Shown here one piece after another: positions 18,160 to 25,923 of a stretch of 64,000 nucleotides of DNA. This DNA is from Ulvibacterium sp965248315 (GTDB lineage: Bacteria > Bacteroidota > Bacteroidia > Flavobacteriales > Flavobacteriaceae). Where the stretch lies: positions 62,001 through 126,000 of the forward strand of contig NZ_CBDFIX010000001.1 in NCBI RefSeq assembly GCF_965248315.1. Reading direction: 5' to 3'. The notes beneath the pieces were generated by a model that was not told where the DNA came from, searched no databases, and saw only the letters and a program-made list of their open reading frames with translations. Each line of letters begins with the position of its first letter. The stretch's first letter is position 1. A program made the translations under genes and the position numbers.

Positions 18160-18196
18160 AAAGGCAGGAAAACGTTATGTTTCCCTGCCTTTTTTA
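18160..18196. terminator. Terminator between E-set gene and DUF427 gene
   Basis: Stem AAAGGCAGGAAAAC / GTTTCCCTGCCTTT (one A-C mismatch), loop GTTAT, followed by TTTTTT. Serves the plus-strand gene and, read the other way, may also end the minus-strand egt operon. Confidence 0.8.
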
Positions 18197-18475
18197 TTTT
18201 GTAATGGCCACACCTTTCCAAAAGGCCACATGCCCTTTTATAGATTTCGCCAGTTCGCTTACTTCTGGGTAGTACCAAGCCGCGTCCTTGTTTTCCGAGC
18301 CGTCAACATTTATAGTATAGTACGAAGCTTCCCCTTTCCAAGGGCAAGTGGTGTGGGTTTCACTTTCCTTAAAGAATTCCTTTTTTATGCTTTGTGGAGG
18401 GAAATAATGATTATTCTCTACCACTATGGTTTCGTCACTTTCCGCAATTACGATGTTATTCCAAATAGCTTTCAC
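18194..18475 (-). CDS. DUF427-domain protein
   Basis: A 93-residue cytosolic protein covering one DUF427 domain: VENNHYFPPQSI, HTTCPWKGEASYY (the conserved Cys-Pro-Trp-Lys-Gly) and DAAWYYPEVSELA, FWKGVAI. Function of the family is not known. The gene starts 2 nt after the egtD stop, so it is the last gene of an egtB-egtD-DUF427 operon; the conserved Cys and the context suggest a link to thiol/histidine-betaine chemistry, as inference only. Confidence 0.88.
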   Translation of the reverse strand: MKAIWNNIVIAESDETIVVENNHYFPPQSIKKEFFKESETHTTCPWKGEASYYTINVDGSENKDAAWYYPEVSELAKSIKGHVAFWKGVAITK

Positions 18476-18477
18476 GA

Positions 18478-19449
18478 TTATTCCTTTTTAAATAAGTAGT
18501 CTTTATAAAGATTGCCTTGGTCGCTGAATTGCGTCACAATTTGTAACCCGGCCTTTTCCGCCAGCCAATTAACGACCTCGTCATCATATTTTTGTGATAT
18601 CTCCGTATGAATGGTTTCCCAAGGCTTAAAATCAATTTTTAAATTTAATTTATCAATACATACGGATTGTTGTTCCTTGGAAACCAAATAACTTTTGGCC
18701 GTTCCCGTCTCAGGGTCATACACTTCCCAATGCAAAAACTTCTCCAAATCGAAATTGGCCCTTAATTCCCGGTTTATTCGGGCTAAAACATTCTTGTTAA
18801 AGGCTTCGGTAATTCCGGCCTTGTCATTATAAGCGTCCAAGATGGTTTGAGGATTCTTTTTTTGGTCAAAACCAACAAAAAAAAGATCATCCTCATTCAT
18901 CAAATTCTGAACACTTTTTAAAAAATCAATGGCTTGCGGATGTAGGAGATTACCAATATTGGAGCCTAAAAAAAGAATGACCTTTCTTGCTCCGTTATCG
19001 GAATTGATGTCCGCTAAAGTTTCAAAATAGGTACCTTGTCTGGGCTCTATGTTAAGCCCGGGCAGTTCCTCATGTAAAGATTTTTCTAGCTGATTCAAAA
19101 CATTTTGACTGATGTCGATCGGTTTGTAAGTGAAACTAACGTTGTTCTTGACCAAATGCTTCAATAGGATTTTAGTCTTTTTGCCATCACCCGCACCCAG
19201 TTCTATGAGGTTAAATCTACCTTTTTCCGAAGAAAACCATTCGGCAATTCTATCCTTGTGGGTGTCAAGAATTTCAAATTCGGAGTCCGTCAAATAATAT
19301 TCGGGCATGTTCATGATGTCCTGGAACAGTTTGTCTCCCTGGGCATCATAAAAATATTTGGAGGACAAATGCTTTGGAAAATCGGTTAAGCCTTGATAGA
19401 CCTCCTCCTCGAATAGTGTTTCGAAAATAGTATTTGTTTGATGTTGCAT
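18478..19449 (-). CDS. egtD: L-histidine N(alpha)-methyltransferase
   Basis: SAM-dependent enzyme that trimethylates histidine to hercynine, first step of ergothioneine synthesis. The 323-residue protein begins with the family stretch LSSKYFYDAQGDKLFQDIMNMPEYYLTDSEFEIL, has the SAM motif LIELGAGDGKKTKILL, the ILFLGSNIGN loop and a C-terminal VSKEQQSVCI substrate region. Lies 49 nt downstream of egtB and 2 nt upstream of the DUF427 gene. Confidence 0.94.
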   Translation of the reverse strand: MQHQTNTIFETLFEEEVYQGLTDFPKHLSSKYFYDAQGDKLFQDIMNMPEYYLTDSEFEILDTHKDRIAEWFSSEKGRFNLIELGAGDGKKTKILLKHLVKNNVSFTYKPIDISQNVLNQLEKSLHEELPGLNIEPRQGTYFETLADINSDNGARKVILFLGSNIGNLLHPQAIDFLKSVQNLMNEDDLFFVGFDQKKNPQTILDAYNDKAGITEAFNKNVLARINRELRANFDLEKFLHWEVYDPETGTAKSYLVSKEQQSVCIDKLNLKIDFKPWETIHTEISQKYDDEVVNWLAEKAGLQIVTQFSDQGNLYKDYLFKKE

Positions 19450-19498
19450 GTAGCCTAAGTCGAAATTAGAGGGGATACCCTACATTGAAGTTAGAAGA

Positions 19499-20659
19499 TT
19501 ATTTTGCCAATCGCAGACCCGTGAATTGCCATCGCAGTTGGGGATGGAAAAAATTACGATACGTAGGCCGTGTATGGTTTTTGGGTGTAGCGACCGAACC
19601 TCCGCGAAGCACCTTTTGGTTTACCATGAATTTCCCATTATACTCGCCTAGTGCACCGTCCGCCTTTTGGTAATTTGGATAGGGCAGATAGGCACTTTCT
19701 GTCCATTCCCAACGGTTTCCCCAGGGAAAACACTCCTGGGCAACTTCCCATTCAAATTCTGTTGGTAGTCTACAGCCTTTAAATTGGGCAAAAGCAAAGG
19801 CTTCGAAATAGGAGATATGGGTCACGGGCGCATTTAAATCTACTTTTTGTAGCCCGTTAAGGGTATACTGATGCCATTCACCATCTACTTTATGCCAATA
19901 AAGGGGAGCGAAAATAGTATTTTGGTTTACCCAGTCCCAGCCCTCGGCATGCCAAAGGTCAAATTTTTTATATCCCCCGGCCTCCATGAATTCCAAGTAC
20001 TCAGAATTAGTGGTCAATACATTGGATATTTGGTAAGGATGCAAGTAAACCTTATGCCTTCCCAATTCGTTATCATAACAGAAGCCATTGGTGTTATGGC
20101 CTATTTCATAAATGCCCTCTTCAATAGGAATCCATTCCTTTGTATGCACTGCTGTCTTATGCTCTTCCAAATGGGCCGAATATACCGGAAGTAATGGGTT
20201 ATTTCCTAAAATGTATTTGATATCGGTCAATAGGAGTTCCTGATGTTGCTTTTCATGATGGATACCGATTTCAAGTAAACCATACAATTTCGAATCCTCA
20301 TGTTCTTCAAACAAATCCTTTATGGCTTGGGTCACATAAGTGCGATAGGCATACACTTTTTCTACAGATGGCCTTGAGAGATTGCCTCTATCTGAACGAA
20401 TCACCCGTTTTCCCACGGTTTCATAATAGCTATTGAAGACGAAAGCAAAATCGTCATCAAAAATTTGGTAGTCCTTTGCATAAGGCTTTAGGATAAATTC
20501 CTCAAAGAACCAAGTAGAATGGCCCAAATGCCATTTGGGCGGGGAAACATCCACTATGGGTTGTACCACATAATCCTCGATTTCAAGAGGTGCACAAAGA
20601 GTTTCTGTATATTTTCGGGTTTCTAGAAAAAAATCCAGAAGCGAATCGGTGAGTAGCAT
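19499..20659 (-). CDS. egtB: Sulfoxide synthase EgtB-type (DinB + FGE-sulfatase domains)
   Basis: Non-heme iron enzyme that joins a thiol donor to hercynine. N-terminal DinB-like domain (about residues 1-160) with the iron-binding H-x3-H-x-E site in HHEKQHQELLL and an earlier His in WHLGHSTWFFEEF; C-terminal formylglycine-generating-enzyme-like domain (about 175-386) with RLPTEFEWEVA, WEWTESAYLPYPNY, VLRGGSVATP and RPTYRNFF. Length 386 is at the short end of the family (about 380-430). No egtC (amidase) or egtA (gamma-glutamylcysteine ligase) is nearby, so the sulfur donor may be cysteine as in fungal Egt1 or other variants. First gene of the egtB-egtD-DUF427 operon. Confidence 0.92.
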   Translation of the reverse strand: MLLTDSLLDFFLETRKYTETLCAPLEIEDYVVQPIVDVSPPKWHLGHSTWFFEEFILKPYAKDYQIFDDDFAFVFNSYYETVGKRVIRSDRGNLSRPSVEKVYAYRTYVTQAIKDLFEEHEDSKLYGLLEIGIHHEKQHQELLLTDIKYILGNNPLLPVYSAHLEEHKTAVHTKEWIPIEEGIYEIGHNTNGFCYDNELGRHKVYLHPYQISNVLTTNSEYLEFMEAGGYKKFDLWHAEGWDWVNQNTIFAPLYWHKVDGEWHQYTLNGLQKVDLNAPVTHISYFEAFAFAQFKGCRLPTEFEWEVAQECFPWGNRWEWTESAYLPYPNYQKADGALGEYNGKFMVNQKVLRGGSVATPKNHTRPTYRNFFHPQLRWQFTGLRLAK

Positions 20660-20730
20660 AGTAAATGAATAAGGCTAAAGATACAAAATAAGATGTTTTG
20701 CCTTTGCCGTCATTCAGATAAAAATCACTT

Positions 20731-21555
20731 CTAAACGGCTACCGCTCCCCTAATATGTGGATGTGGATTATAATCCAGTAAGGTAAAGTCCTCAAAGGTA
20801 AAATTGAAGAGGTCCTTAACCTCTGGGTTCAAAAGCATTTTAGGCAAGGGACGCGGTTCCCGGCTTAATTGGAGCGATACCTGTTCCATATGATTGGTGT
20901 AAATATGGGCGTCTCCAAAAGTATGGACAAATTCACCGGGTTCATAACCACAAACTTGGGCAATCATAAGGGTAAACAAGGCGTAGGATGCTATGTTAAA
21001 AGGTACCCCCAAAAAAATGTCTGCACTGCGTTGGTAGAGCTGGCAGGACAATTTTCCGTTGGCCACATAGAATTGAAAGAAAGCATGACATGGGGGCAAG
21101 GCCGCCTTGCCATGGGCCACATTTTCTGAAAATGATTTTGACGTATCCGGCAATACACTGGGGTTCCAGGCAGAGACCAGCATACGCCGACTATCCGGGT
21201 TATTTTTTAACGAGTGGACAACTTCCTTTATTTGGTCTATTTCCTCGTTGTTCCAATTGCGCCACTGGTGGCCATAGACCGGACCCAAATCTCCATTTTC
21301 ATCGGCCCATTCGTTCCAGATGCGAACCCCGTTTTCTTGAAGATATCCAATATTGGTATCGCCCTTAAGAAACCAAAGGAGCTCGTGTACAATGGATTTC
21401 AAATGTAATTTTTTGGTAGTGACCATGGGGAAACCCTCGGTCAAGTCAAATCGCATCTGGTAACCAAACACACTTAGGGTTCCGGTTCCTGTCCTATCCT
21501 GCTTTTCATTTCCGTTTTCCAGAACGTATTCTAGTAAATCGTGGTATTGTTTCAT
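20731..21555 (-). CDS. thyA: Thymidylate synthase (ThyA)
   Basis: Methylates dUMP to dTMP using methylene-tetrahydrofolate. Full-length 274 residues: DRTGTGTLSVFGYQMRFDL, the catalytic Cys in ALPPCHAFFQFYV, LYQRSADIFLGVPFNIASYALFT and the dUMP-binding HIYTNHMEQ motif. Transcribed away from the four-helix remnant and towards egtB with a 71-nt gap. Confidence 0.97.
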   Translation of the reverse strand: MKQYHDLLEYVLENGNEKQDRTGTGTLSVFGYQMRFDLTEGFPMVTTKKLHLKSIVHELLWFLKGDTNIGYLQENGVRIWNEWADENGDLGPVYGHQWRNWNNEEIDQIKEVVHSLKNNPDSRRMLVSAWNPSVLPDTSKSFSENVAHGKAALPPCHAFFQFYVANGKLSCQLYQRSADIFLGVPFNIASYALFTLMIAQVCGYEPGEFVHTFGDAHIYTNHMEQVSLQLSREPRPLPKMLLNPEVKDLFNFTFEDFTLLDYNPHPHIRGAVAV

Positions 21556-21562
21556 AGTGGGG

Positions 21563-21593
21563 TAAAGATAAAGGGTAAAGGAAAAAGGGTCAA
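21563..21593 (-). promoter_or_regulatory. Bacteroidota promoter, thyA
   Basis: On the minus strand: TTG, 20-nt spacer, TATCTTTA (one base from TAnnTTTG), 8 nt before the thyA ATG. Confidence 0.5.
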
Positions 21594-21603
21594 GTGCAGA
21601 GGT

Positions 21604-21798
21604 TTAGGTTTTATTATATTTTATTAACGATGCTACTCGTTTCTGTAACGTTTGAACTTTTTTAATAATCTGGGTCGATTCCTTTTCTCCTACAAATTGT
21701 AAATCCCTACAAAGGATTATGTGAGTTTCTAATTCGAATAAAGAACCTAAGCTTATTTGTAGAAAATGATGAAATCTTTTTGGGAATAGTTGGCACAT
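21604..21798 (-). pseudogene. Truncated four-helix-bundle (23S rRNA IVS-type) protein remnant
   Basis: A 64-residue frame with the C-terminal half of the four-helix-bundle protein family often called 23S rRNA intervening-sequence protein: FLQISLGSLFELETHIILC and the final helix KKVQTLQKRVASLI. The usual N-terminal helices (including the NIAEG-type loop) are missing because the frame begins only 12 nt after the nupC stop codon. The family is normally about 115-125 residues, so roughly half is lost. The reading frame that remains is intact with an ATG preceded by AAGGA, so a short product could still be made. Confidence 0.65.
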
Positions 21799-21810
21799 CC
21801 TTCACTTTCT

Positions 21811-23271
21811 CTATCCCAAAATCATTCCGGCCATAGTCGCTGATAGAAGGGAGGCCAAAGTGCCCCCCAGAACGGCCCGTAACCCAAATTCAGAAAGTGT
21901 TTTGCGTTGTCCTGGCGCAAGAGAACCGATTCCCCCGATTTGGATACCAATGGATGCAAAATTGGCAAACCCACATAGCATATAGGTCGCCATTATCACA
22001 GATTTGTTAAACGTGAAGTGTGTGCTGTTGGCCATATCCTTTAGTTCGGTCAATTGGGCATAACCTACAAATTCACTCGCCGCCAATTTTATGCCTAAAA
22101 GTTGCCCCATTAGCATAATATCTTCTTTCGCTACGCCGATAAGCCACATAAGAGGTGCAAATATGGTTCCTAGTATGGCTTCCAAGGAAAGCTTTTCATA
22201 TATCGTATTTAGGGCTATCCAGCTATTAAGCGAACCAATTTGACCGGTCCACGCCAAAATACCATTTATCATTGCTATTACAGCCAAGAAAACCAATAAC
22301 ATGGCTCCGACATTTACTGCTAGCCTAAGACCTTCCGTAGTTCCATTCGCTATAGCGTCCAACAGATTGGAGCCAATTCTTTCAGATGAGACTCTAACAT
22401 CCGTATTTACGGCTTCGGTCTGCGGATAGAGTATTTTGGAAACCACTATGGCCCCGGGTGCGGCCATGACCGAGGCGGCTAGTAAATGTTTGGCGAACAA
22501 GAGCTTTAAAACCTCGCTTTCACCTCCCAAGAAGTCAATATAAGCCCCTAATACGGCTCCGGCCACTGTTGCCATGCCACCAATCATGACCAAAAGTATC
22601 TCCGATTTGTTCATTCGATCCAAATAGGCCTTAATCAATAATGGAGCTTCTGTCTGGCCCAAGAAAATGTTGCCGGCAACACTTAAACTTTCTGCTCCCG
22701 AAATCCCGAAGCTTTTGGTCAATAGCCAAGCCAAGGCTTGAACAATTCTCTGAATAATGCCTAGGTAAAACAGCAATGAAGTCAATGCGGAAAAGAAGAT
22801 AATAGTGGGCAAAACCTGGAACGCGAAAATATAGCCAAAGGTATTGGTATCCACCACTAGACCTTCAAAAAGGAATTTGCTACCTACTTTGGTGAATTCC
22901 AATATCTTTATGAAAACCTTTCCAATTTGTTCAAATACAATTTGAATAAAAGGTACTTTTAATACACCTACGGCGATTAATAATTGCAATGAGATGCCGA
23001 TTCCGACGGTTTTCCATTTAATGGCCCTTCTGTTGGCACTAAAAACAAAAGCAATAAGGATTACAACGGACATTCCTAATATGCCCCGCCAAAGACTATG
23101 TAAAGTGAATCCCTGATTGGATATGATATCAACGGTTTTCTTAGACACAACATCATTCACAAGAGTGATGTCCAAAACCGTAGTTATTGTATCTTGGTTA
23201 GCAAAGTGTTGGGCAAATGAAGGGAAAGTGTAGAGACAGACCAACAGAAGTACCCAACAACTTTTTCTCAT
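21811..23271 (-). CDS. nupC: NupC-type concentrative nucleoside transporter
   Basis: Sodium- or proton-coupled nucleoside permease of the inner membrane, 486 residues. Family motifs: VAGNIFLGQTEAPLLIKAYL, GGMATVAGAVLGAYI, GTTEGLRLAVNVGAMLLVF and ICGFANF-like LCGFANFASIGIQIGGIG. The protein begins with what looks like a cleavable signal peptide (SCWVLLLVCLYTFPSFA) plus about 35 periplasmic residues before the first transport helix, an extension absent from Escherichia coli NupC (about 400 residues). Located 9 nt after the bifunctional-nuclease gene, forming an operon. Confidence 0.93.
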   Translation of the reverse strand: MRKSCWVLLLVCLYTFPSFAQHFANQDTITTVLDITLVNDVVSKKTVDIISNQGFTLHSLWRGILGMSVVILIAFVFSANRRAIKWKTVGIGISLQLLIAVGVLKVPFIQIVFEQIGKVFIKILEFTKVGSKFLFEGLVVDTNTFGYIFAFQVLPTIIFFSALTSLLFYLGIIQRIVQALAWLLTKSFGISGAESLSVAGNIFLGQTEAPLLIKAYLDRMNKSEILLVMIGGMATVAGAVLGAYIDFLGGESEVLKLLFAKHLLAASVMAAPGAIVVSKILYPQTEAVNTDVRVSSERIGSNLLDAIANGTTEGLRLAVNVGAMLLVFLAVIAMINGILAWTGQIGSLNSWIALNTIYEKLSLEAILGTIFAPLMWLIGVAKEDIMLMGQLLGIKLAASEFVGYAQLTELKDMANSTHFTFNKSVIMATYMLCGFANFASIGIQIGGIGSLAPGQRKTLSEFGLRAVLGGTLASLLSATMAGMILG

Positions 23272-23280
23272 GGAAGGGTT

Positions 23281-23913
23281 TTATCGGTTCCTTTTGGAAA
23301 TTTCATCCCGTAGCTTGGCCGCCTTCTCGTAATCTTCATTGGCTACAGCTTTATCTAGCTCCTTGTGCAGTTCTTCCAAGCTAAGTTCTTTGTAGGCCTC
23401 GGAAGCACTAGTATCTATTTCCACAGTTTCCCCTTCCTGTAGGATTTCATCCACCATAATACTATCATCATTCTCGTCCTTTTCCTTATCCTTGGACGAG
23501 AATTTCAGGAAAATACCTGCCTTGTCCAAAATGGTCTTGTAGGTGAATATTGGCGCATTAAATCGCAGTGCGAGCGCAATGGCATCACTGGTACGTGCAT
23601 CTATAATCTCCTCTATTTTATCTCGCTCGCAAATAATACTGGAATAGAATACACCATCTACCAACTTGTGGATAATGACCTGTTTTACTACAATATCAAA
23701 CCGATCGGCAAAATTTTTAAAAAGATCATGTGTTAGGGGCCTTGGAGGTTTTATTTCCTTTTCCAAAGCTATGGCAATGGATTGTGCCTCGAAGGCACCA
23801 ATAACAATGGGCAGTTTACGATCACCTTCAACTTCATTCAAAATTAGGGCGTAAGCCCCATTTTGTGTCTGGCTATATGATATTCCCTTTATTTTTAACC
23901 GAACTAGACTCAT
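23281..23913 (-). CDS. Bifunctional nuclease-family protein (DUF151) with UVR motif
   Basis: Cytosolic protein of 210 residues. The N-terminal about 135 residues form the DUF151/bifunctional nuclease domain (LPIVIGAFEAQSIAIALE, RTSDAIALALRF). A charged linker (EKDENDDSIMVDEI) leads to a C-terminal UVR motif (LEELHKELDKAVANEDYEKAAKLRDEI), as in UvrB/UvrC and McsA. Family members were linked to DNase/RNase activity, but the biological role is uncertain. The start at 23913 (SLVRLKIKGIS) is chosen over an ATG 9 nt upstream. First gene of an operon with nupC. Confidence 0.88.
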   Translation of the reverse strand: MSLVRLKIKGISYSQTQNGAYALILNEVEGDRKLPIVIGAFEAQSIAIALEKEIKPPRPLTHDLFKNFADRFDIVVKQVIIHKLVDGVFYSSIICERDKIEEIIDARTSDAIALALRFNAPIFTYKTILDKAGIFLKFSSKDKEKDENDDSIMVDEILQEGETVEIDTSASEAYKELSLEELHKELDKAVANEDYEKAAKLRDEISKRNR

Positions 23914-23930
23914 AATGGTCATTAAGCCAT

Positions 23931-23973
23931 AAAAGGCTGTTCAAACAAAGGGGCAACCTAGTTTTGAACAGCC
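23931..23973 (-). terminator. Terminator after etfA
   Basis: Minus-strand hairpin with an 11-bp perfect stem GGCTGTTCAAA / TTTGAACAGCC followed by TTTTAT. Separates the etfBA operon from the DUF151-nupC operon. Confidence 0.8.
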
Positions 23974-23999
23974 CTTTAAGGGTCACAAATTAACAAAAA

Positions 24000-24968
24000 T
24001 TAAGTGTTTTGCGCCTTAAAATCCTTTAATTTTTCGATGAGTTTGGGAACTACTTCAAAGGCGTCCCCGACTATTCCATAGTCCGCTGCCCTAAAAAATG
24101 GAGCTTCAGGGTCTGTATTGATAACCACTTTGGTCTTGGAAGCACTAACTCCGGCCAAATGTTGTATGGCCCCTGAAATTCCAATGGCAAGATATAAATT
24201 GCTGGCCACTGGCTTGCCGGTTTGGCCTACATGTTCTCCATGGGGTCTCCATCCCATATCGGATACGGGTTTGGAACACGCCGTAGCGGCGCCGAGAACT
24301 TCGGCCAGCTCCTCTATCATTCCCCAATTTTCAGGACCTTTTAGCCCTCTGCCACCGGAAACCACAATGTCTGCATCTGCAATGGTTGCCTTCCCTACTA
24401 CCTTATCCACCTCAATGGATTTCACCAAAAAGCTTGAATCATCTATATTGGGATTGAAATCCTCTATTTCAATAGCCACTTTGTTTTCATGCTGTCCAAA
24501 TGCGTTGTTGGATACGCCTACAATTTTAATATCCGTATTGATTTGTGTATGGGCAAAGCCCTTATTACTAAAGGCCGTCCTCCTTACCGTAAAGGGCTCC
24601 GTATTTTCTGGGGATGCAACTACGTTAGGCACATATCCGGCCTTGAGCTCGGCGGCCAATATAGGAGCCATAAACTTGGTGTCCGCACTGGAACTAACAA
24701 TTACAACTTTGGCCTTTTCCTTTTCCACGGCTTGGGAAATAGTATCCGCAAATGCCCTTGCATTGAATGTAGTGAGCTGATCTTTAGAGACCTTCAACGC
24801 TTTGGAAATTCCGTATTCGCCCAAAATTTCATCATCCTGTACATTAAATGTTAGGGCTATTGCCGTAGTGCCTAGTTGACTTGCTATCTCTTTTGCGTAA
24901 GAAGCTACCTCAAAGGCATTTTTTTTGAACTTTCCGTTCTCTGATTCGGTATATACTAAAACTGACAT
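24000..24968 (-). CDS. etfA: Electron transfer flavoprotein, alpha subunit
   Basis: FAD-binding alpha subunit of ETF, which carries electrons from acyl-CoA dehydrogenases to the quinone pool. The C-terminal FAD domain shows VVSGGRGLKGPENWGMIEELAEVLGAA, SDMGWRPHGEHVGQTGKPVASNLYLAIGISGAIQH and NTDPEAPFF. Start at 24968 (SVLVYTESENGKFKK) gives 322 residues; an ATG 18 nt upstream is in frame. Follows etfB with about a 50-nt gap. Confidence 0.95.
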   Translation of the reverse strand: MSVLVYTESENGKFKKNAFEVASYAKEIASQLGTTAIALTFNVQDDEILGEYGISKALKVSKDQLTTFNARAFADTISQAVEKEKAKVVIVSSSADTKFMAPILAAELKAGYVPNVVASPENTEPFTVRRTAFSNKGFAHTQINTDIKIVGVSNNAFGQHENKVAIEIEDFNPNIDDSSFLVKSIEVDKVVGKATIADADIVVSGGRGLKGPENWGMIEELAEVLGAATACSKPVSDMGWRPHGEHVGQTGKPVASNLYLAIGISGAIQHLAGVSASKTKVVINTDPEAPFFRAADYGIVGDAFEVVPKLIEKLKDFKAQNT

Positions 24969-25021
24969 ATTTTCTTCAAATTTCAATTCTTAAACTCCAT
25001 TTCCAATGACGGATATACCAT

Positions 25022-25768
25022 TTAGATTACCTTGGCCTCATTATGCAATAAATCTATCAACTCTTCAATTTTATCTGAATCTACAAGCTTTACGGCACCT
25101 TTGGGAGCAGGTTTTTCAAATTTAGCATCTTCAGTGCCTCTTATGGCATCTATAGGTTCTACCACATTTAAAACCTTTTTTCTGGCCATCATAATTCCTC
25201 GCATGTTGGGGATTCTAAGTTCACTTTCCTCAACCAATCCCTTTTGTCCTCCCACTACCAAGGGCAGGGTCGTGGCCAATGTTTCTTTGCCACCATCTAT
25301 TTCCCGAATAGCGGTGACGGCTTCTCCTTCAATTTCCAAACCTATACAGGTGTTTACAAAGTTTATATCCAATAAAGTGGCAAGGATACCCGGTACCATC
25401 CCCCCATTATAATCGATGGATTCCCTACCGGCTATAATCAAGTCATACTGCCCATTTTTAACTACCTCTGTCAATTGTTGGGCAACGAACAGGCCATCCG
25501 TAGGAATTGTATTTATACGTATAGCTTCATCCGCTCCTATGGCCAATGCCTTTCTTAGTGTAGGTTCCACAGAAACCTCCCCGACAGTCACAACATGAAT
25601 TGTGGCTCCTTGCTTTTCCTTGAACCACATGGCTCGTGTTAACCCAAATTCATCATTCGGATTAATTACAAACTGGACCCCATTGGTATCGAATTTGGTG
25701 TCATCTTCCGTAAAGTTTATCTTGGAAGTAGTGTCCGGAACATTACTAATACAGACTAAAATTTTCAT
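25022..25768 (-). CDS. etfB: Electron transfer flavoprotein, beta subunit
   Basis: Beta subunit of ETF (AMP-binding). The 248-residue protein starts MKILVCISNVPDTTSKINF and shows FVINPNDEFGLTRAMWFKEK, the ALAIGADEAIRI stretch and AGRESIDYNGGMVPGILA. The start at 25768 is preferred over the ATG 6 nt upstream. First gene of etfBA, transcribed divergently from pdhB. A candidate promoter (TATCTTCG at 25796-25803 on the minus strand, 7 of 8 consensus bases) has its upstream region covered by the 24-bp palindrome at 25819-25842. Confidence 0.95.
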   Translation of the reverse strand: MKILVCISNVPDTTSKINFTEDDTKFDTNGVQFVINPNDEFGLTRAMWFKEKQGATIHVVTVGEVSVEPTLRKALAIGADEAIRINTIPTDGLFVAQQLTEVVKNGQYDLIIAGRESIDYNGGMVPGILATLLDINFVNTCIGLEIEGEAVTAIREIDGGKETLATTLPLVVGGQKGLVEESELRIPNMRGIMMARKKVLNVVEPIDAIRGTEDAKFEKPAPKGAVKLVDSDKIEELIDLLHNEAKVI

Positions 25769-25818
25769 TCGCAAAGAGCATTTTAAATGTGGGGACGAAG
25801 ATACATATTAATTTCCTA

Positions 25819-25842
25819 ATTTACTATGCGCGCATAGTAAAT
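25819..25842. promoter_or_regulatory. Perfect 24-bp palindrome (candidate operator) between etfB and pdhB
   Basis: Half-site ATTTACTATGCG is followed directly by its exact reverse complement CGCATAGTAAAT, a gapless perfect palindrome. It overlaps the region expected to hold the -33 element of the etfB promoter and lies 32 nt upstream of the pdhB -33 TTG. Not followed by a T run, so it is not a terminator. Size and symmetry are what a TetR-type dimeric (or pair of dimers) repressor would bind; the regulator is not in the window. Confidence 0.75.
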
Positions 25843-25873
25843 ATTTACTTCTTTTTTTGATTCCTTAGTTCCC

Positions 25874-25901
25874 TTGTTTGCCATATATTTTCCTATTTTT
25901 G
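25874..25901 (+). promoter_or_regulatory. Bacteroidota promoter, pdhB
   Basis: TTG at 25874-25876, 17-nt spacer, TATTTTTG at 25894-25901, exact consensus. Supports the ATG at 25924 rather than one at 25903. Confidence 0.7.
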
Positions 25902-25923
25902 CTTGCATTTGAAATTTGACTTA

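Noticed and set aside
24118..24780. 220-codon plus-strand open frame inside etfA
   Set aside because: Antisense shadow of etfA; residue pattern is that of reverse-frame translation and no family is recognised.
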